Assembly: GCF_029338555.1 (NCBI RefSeq)
Contig: NZ_CP119989.1
Location: 62,001-126,000, forward strand
Source: Halobaculum marinum
GTDB taxonomy: Archaea; Halobacteriota; Halobacteria; Halobacteriales; Haloferacaceae
Length of the DNA: 64,000 nucleotides
Direction: 5' to 3'
Part shown: piece after piece, positions 62,609 to 64,000 of the stretch
Layout: every line of letters begins with the position of its first letter
Position numbering within the stretch: position 1 is the first letter of the stretch
Translations under genes and position numbers: made by a program
Notes under the pieces: model-generated
Databases searched by the model: none
The model's input: only the letters and a program-made list of their open reading frames with translations
Told to the model about the DNA's origin: nothing

Positions 62609-63058
62609 TCACGCGCCGTCGGCGATGCTGTTGCCGGTCGACCCGAGGTCGGCGTCGAGCGCCGCGTCGACGGCGTCGACGACGGCCGTCACGTCGGCGT
62701 CGGGGCTCAGCGAGCACAACAGGCCCTCCGCCCCGACGTACAGGCGGACGACGGTGAGGTAGTCCATCCCAGTCGCGACGTACTCGACGTCTTCGGCGAC
62801 AGGAAACAGGTCGTCGACGAACAGACCGATCTCCGAGAAGTCGATCCCCGCGTACTCGTGGATGCGGTCGAAGTGGGACCGCATCGCCCCGTCGTCGCCG
62901 TACATCGACCGCGTCGTCTCGTCGACGTACGCGAGGTCGTACGCGTCGCGCGTGAACACGGCGGCGACGTGAAGGTGTTCGTCGTCGTCCAGCGCCGCCT
63001 CGATCTCGTTGACCGCCGCGTCTACGTCGAACGAGACGACCGCCTCGCTGCCGGGCAT
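62609..63058 (-). CDS. Small haloarchaeal protein of unknown function
   Basis: 149 residues from ATG 63058. Mixed alpha/beta, acidic, with no membrane segment: AAVNEIEAALDDDEHLHVAAV, FTRDAYDLAYVDETTRSMYG, HFDRIHEYAGIDFSEIGLFV, YVATGMDYLTVVRLYVGAEG. This looks like a compact domain conserved in haloarchaea, but I do not recognise the family. Ends 7 nt from the convergent Rieske gene. Confidence 0.7.
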   Translation of the reverse strand: MPGSEAVVSFDVDAAVNEIEAALDDDEHLHVAAVFTRDAYDLAYVDETTRSMYGDDGAMRSHFDRIHEYAGIDFSEIGLFVDDLFPVAEDVEYVATGMDYLTVVRLYVGAEGLLCSLSPDADVTAVVDAVDAALDADLGSTGNSIADGA

Positions 63059-63227
63059 GCCCGGAGGTTCCTCCGCCGGGTGAAATATCCACCGCCGTCA
63101 GTTCGACCCCGTCGCACGACTGCGAACAGGCTAGCTGGGTGCGGAAGAACGAGTGCGGTGACGAGCACGGAGCCGAACCCGAGAGAGAGACGGGACGCTT
63201 GGAGTCGGTCGGTCGCTCGGCCAGAAG

Positions 63228-63302
63228 TAGCGGGAGGTAGATTTGAACTACCGATCTCCGGGTTATGAGCCCGGCGGAATCTCCTGGCTATCCCATCCCG
63301 CT
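63228..63302 (-). tRNA. Initiator tRNA-Met (CAU)
   Basis: Minus strand. Acceptor stem AGCGGGA (63296-63302) pairs with TCCCGCT (63229-63235), discriminator A at 63228, no encoded CCA. The anticodon loop CTCATAA carries CAU. The anticodon stem GGG/CCC triple pair and the A1-U72 end pair are initiator marks. T-arm GTAGTTCAAATCTAC is intact and no intron is seen. 75 nt. Confidence 0.93.
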
Positions 63303-63390
63303 ACTACATCGAAGTCGACCTGCACTTGTAAGGGTTGTGTTTCGAAGACCGCCGCCGTGTGCGACTTTCACGCACGACGGGCGCGGCTCG

Positions 63391-63840
63391 TCACTCCAAC
63401 ACGCGCCAGGTGAACACGCTCTCGGCGACGTAGTTGACGACCATCCCGGCGCCGATGCCGCCGGCCCGAGAGACGACGAACCAGAGGTCGATACCCGCGA
63501 CCGTCAGCGGCACCGCCACCCACCGGAACAGCACGGTGAACACGACCAACTGGACGGCGATGCCGCCCGCGCGGACGACGTTCGACCGGGCCAGTCGTCG
63601 CAGCGTCGCCCCGACCCCCGAGCCGCCTTCCCCGGCGAACGTCACGCGGTCGTTGAGCAGGAACATCACGACGACCGCCACCTCGATACCGATCAGCGCC
63701 GCGAGTTCGGGAAACACCCCGAGTTCGCGCAGCGCCGTCGACGTGGCGATGTCGAAGGCGAAGCCGACGACGCCGACCGAGAGGAACTGGCCAATACGCG
63801 TCCCGGACGCGAGCGCCTCCACGGCGCCGTCGTCGCTCAT
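63391..63840 (-). CDS. GtrA-family membrane protein
   Basis: 149 residues with four membrane helices. Family signature: RIGQFLSVGVVGFAFDIATS at the start, EVAVVVMFLLNDRVTFAG, FRWVAVPLT, VNYVAESVFTW at the end. GtrA proteins help move polyprenyl-linked sugars across the membrane or anchor glycosyltransferases. Starts by ATGA overlap with the upstream gene, which runs off the right edge and is probably the partner enzyme. Confidence 0.92.
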   Translation of the reverse strand: MSDDGAVEALASGTRIGQFLSVGVVGFAFDIATSTALRELGVFPELAALIGIEVAVVVMFLLNDRVTFAGEGGSGVGATLRRLARSNVVRAGGIAVQLVVFTVLFRWVAVPLTVAGIDLWFVVSRAGGIGAGMVVNYVAESVFTWRVLE

Positions 63841-64000
63841 CGCGGGTCGCTCCCGGCGGCACTCCCGTCGGGGTCGCCGCCGTCGCCGCGCGTCCCGCCC
63901 CCACTGCGGTCGACCAGCGCGACGCCGTCTTCGCGGTCGAGCAGGCGGTGCAGGCGGTCGTTCCGGATGAGTCGTGCGCGGTGGCGCGCCACGAGCAGTC
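63837..64000 (-). CDS. 3' end of a gene coupled to gtrA, cut by window edge
   Basis: 54 codons including the stop (TGA 63837-63839). Visible part: basic helical stretch VARHRARLIRNDRLHRLLDRE followed by a Gly/Asp/Ser-rich disordered tail. The ATGA overlap with gtrA and the usual pairing of GtrA with glycosyltransferases make a glycosyltransferase likely, but the domain itself is outside the window, so this is inference. Confidence 0.6.
   Translation of the reverse strand, partial: LLVARHRARLIRNDRLHRLLDREDGVALVDRSGGGTRGDGGDPDGSAAGSDPR

Overview
The window is chromosomal DNA from a haloarchaeon (class Halobacteria). Evidence: very GC-rich coding DNA, strongly acidic proteins, an S-layer glycoprotein with a PGF-CTERM tail, archaeosortase A, archaeal Spt5/SecE/FtsZ1, an archaeal PolX with a PHP domain, DtdA, many small zinc-finger proteins known only from haloarchaea, and TATA-like boxes 25-35 nt before start codons, as expected for leaderless transcripts. 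It reads as core genome. I see no insertion sequence, integrase, prophage or CRISPR array. Gene order is dense, with many 4-nt overlaps (ATGA/GTGA). No base composition or database comparison was computed.

Layout. 1-4.2 kb: archaeosortase A (cut by the left edge), the S-layer glycoprotein that carries its type of sorting signal, and a 43-residue zinc ribbon. 4.3-8.8 kb: a two-domain glyoxalase, an unrecognised haloarchaeal protein, membrane proteins and a DRG-type GTPase. 8.9-12.2 kb: cytochrome oxidase subunit I with small membrane proteins, including one of 28 residues. 12.3-18.8 kb: a universal stress protein and a branched-chain-amino-acid-type ABC transporter (livK-H-M-G-F) that ends in a thioredoxin-like gene. 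19-30 kb: mixed metabolism (HAD hydrolase, acetyltransferase, MinD-like ATPase, methyltransferase, fructosamine-kinase-like protein, two acyl/acetyl-CoA ligases, methylmalonyl-CoA mutase large subunit). 31-38.5 kb: DNA and RNA metabolism (PolX, Mut7-C, NreA, RNase HI) among small conserved genes. 38.5-49.6 kb: CNNM-type membrane protein, PadR regulator, pyrophosphatase, rhomboid, endonuclease V, Get3-like ATPase, aminotransferase, CinA C-terminal domain, PHP protein. 49.7-53.3 kb: Spt5, SecE, FtsZ1 and D-aminoacyl-tRNA deacylase. 53.4-57 kb: three cation/Ca2+ exchanger-type genes in a row. 57-63 kb: AroE, an acidic helix-hairpin-helix protein, a coupled chorismate operon (pabB-pabA-pabC or an equivalent) and a Rieske protein. 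The right end has initiator tRNA-Met, a GtrA-family protein and the tail of a coupled partner gene.

How the parts fit together. The S-layer protein is the likely substrate of the neighbouring archaeosortase. The liv block imports a small polar substrate. The two CoA ligases and the mutase point to acetate and acyl-CoA/propionyl-CoA metabolism. The SecE-Spt5 pair is the usual archaeal secretion/transcription pair. AroE and the chorismate operon share a pathway.

Several genes were placed by direct translation of the sequence because they are very short or run off an edge: artA (1-910), the zinc ribbon (4018-4149), the 28-residue cox peptide (11727-11813), a 38-codon acidic ORF (41553-41669), SecE (50213-50386), pabC (61155-62141, own GTG start), the right-edge partial gene and the tRNA.
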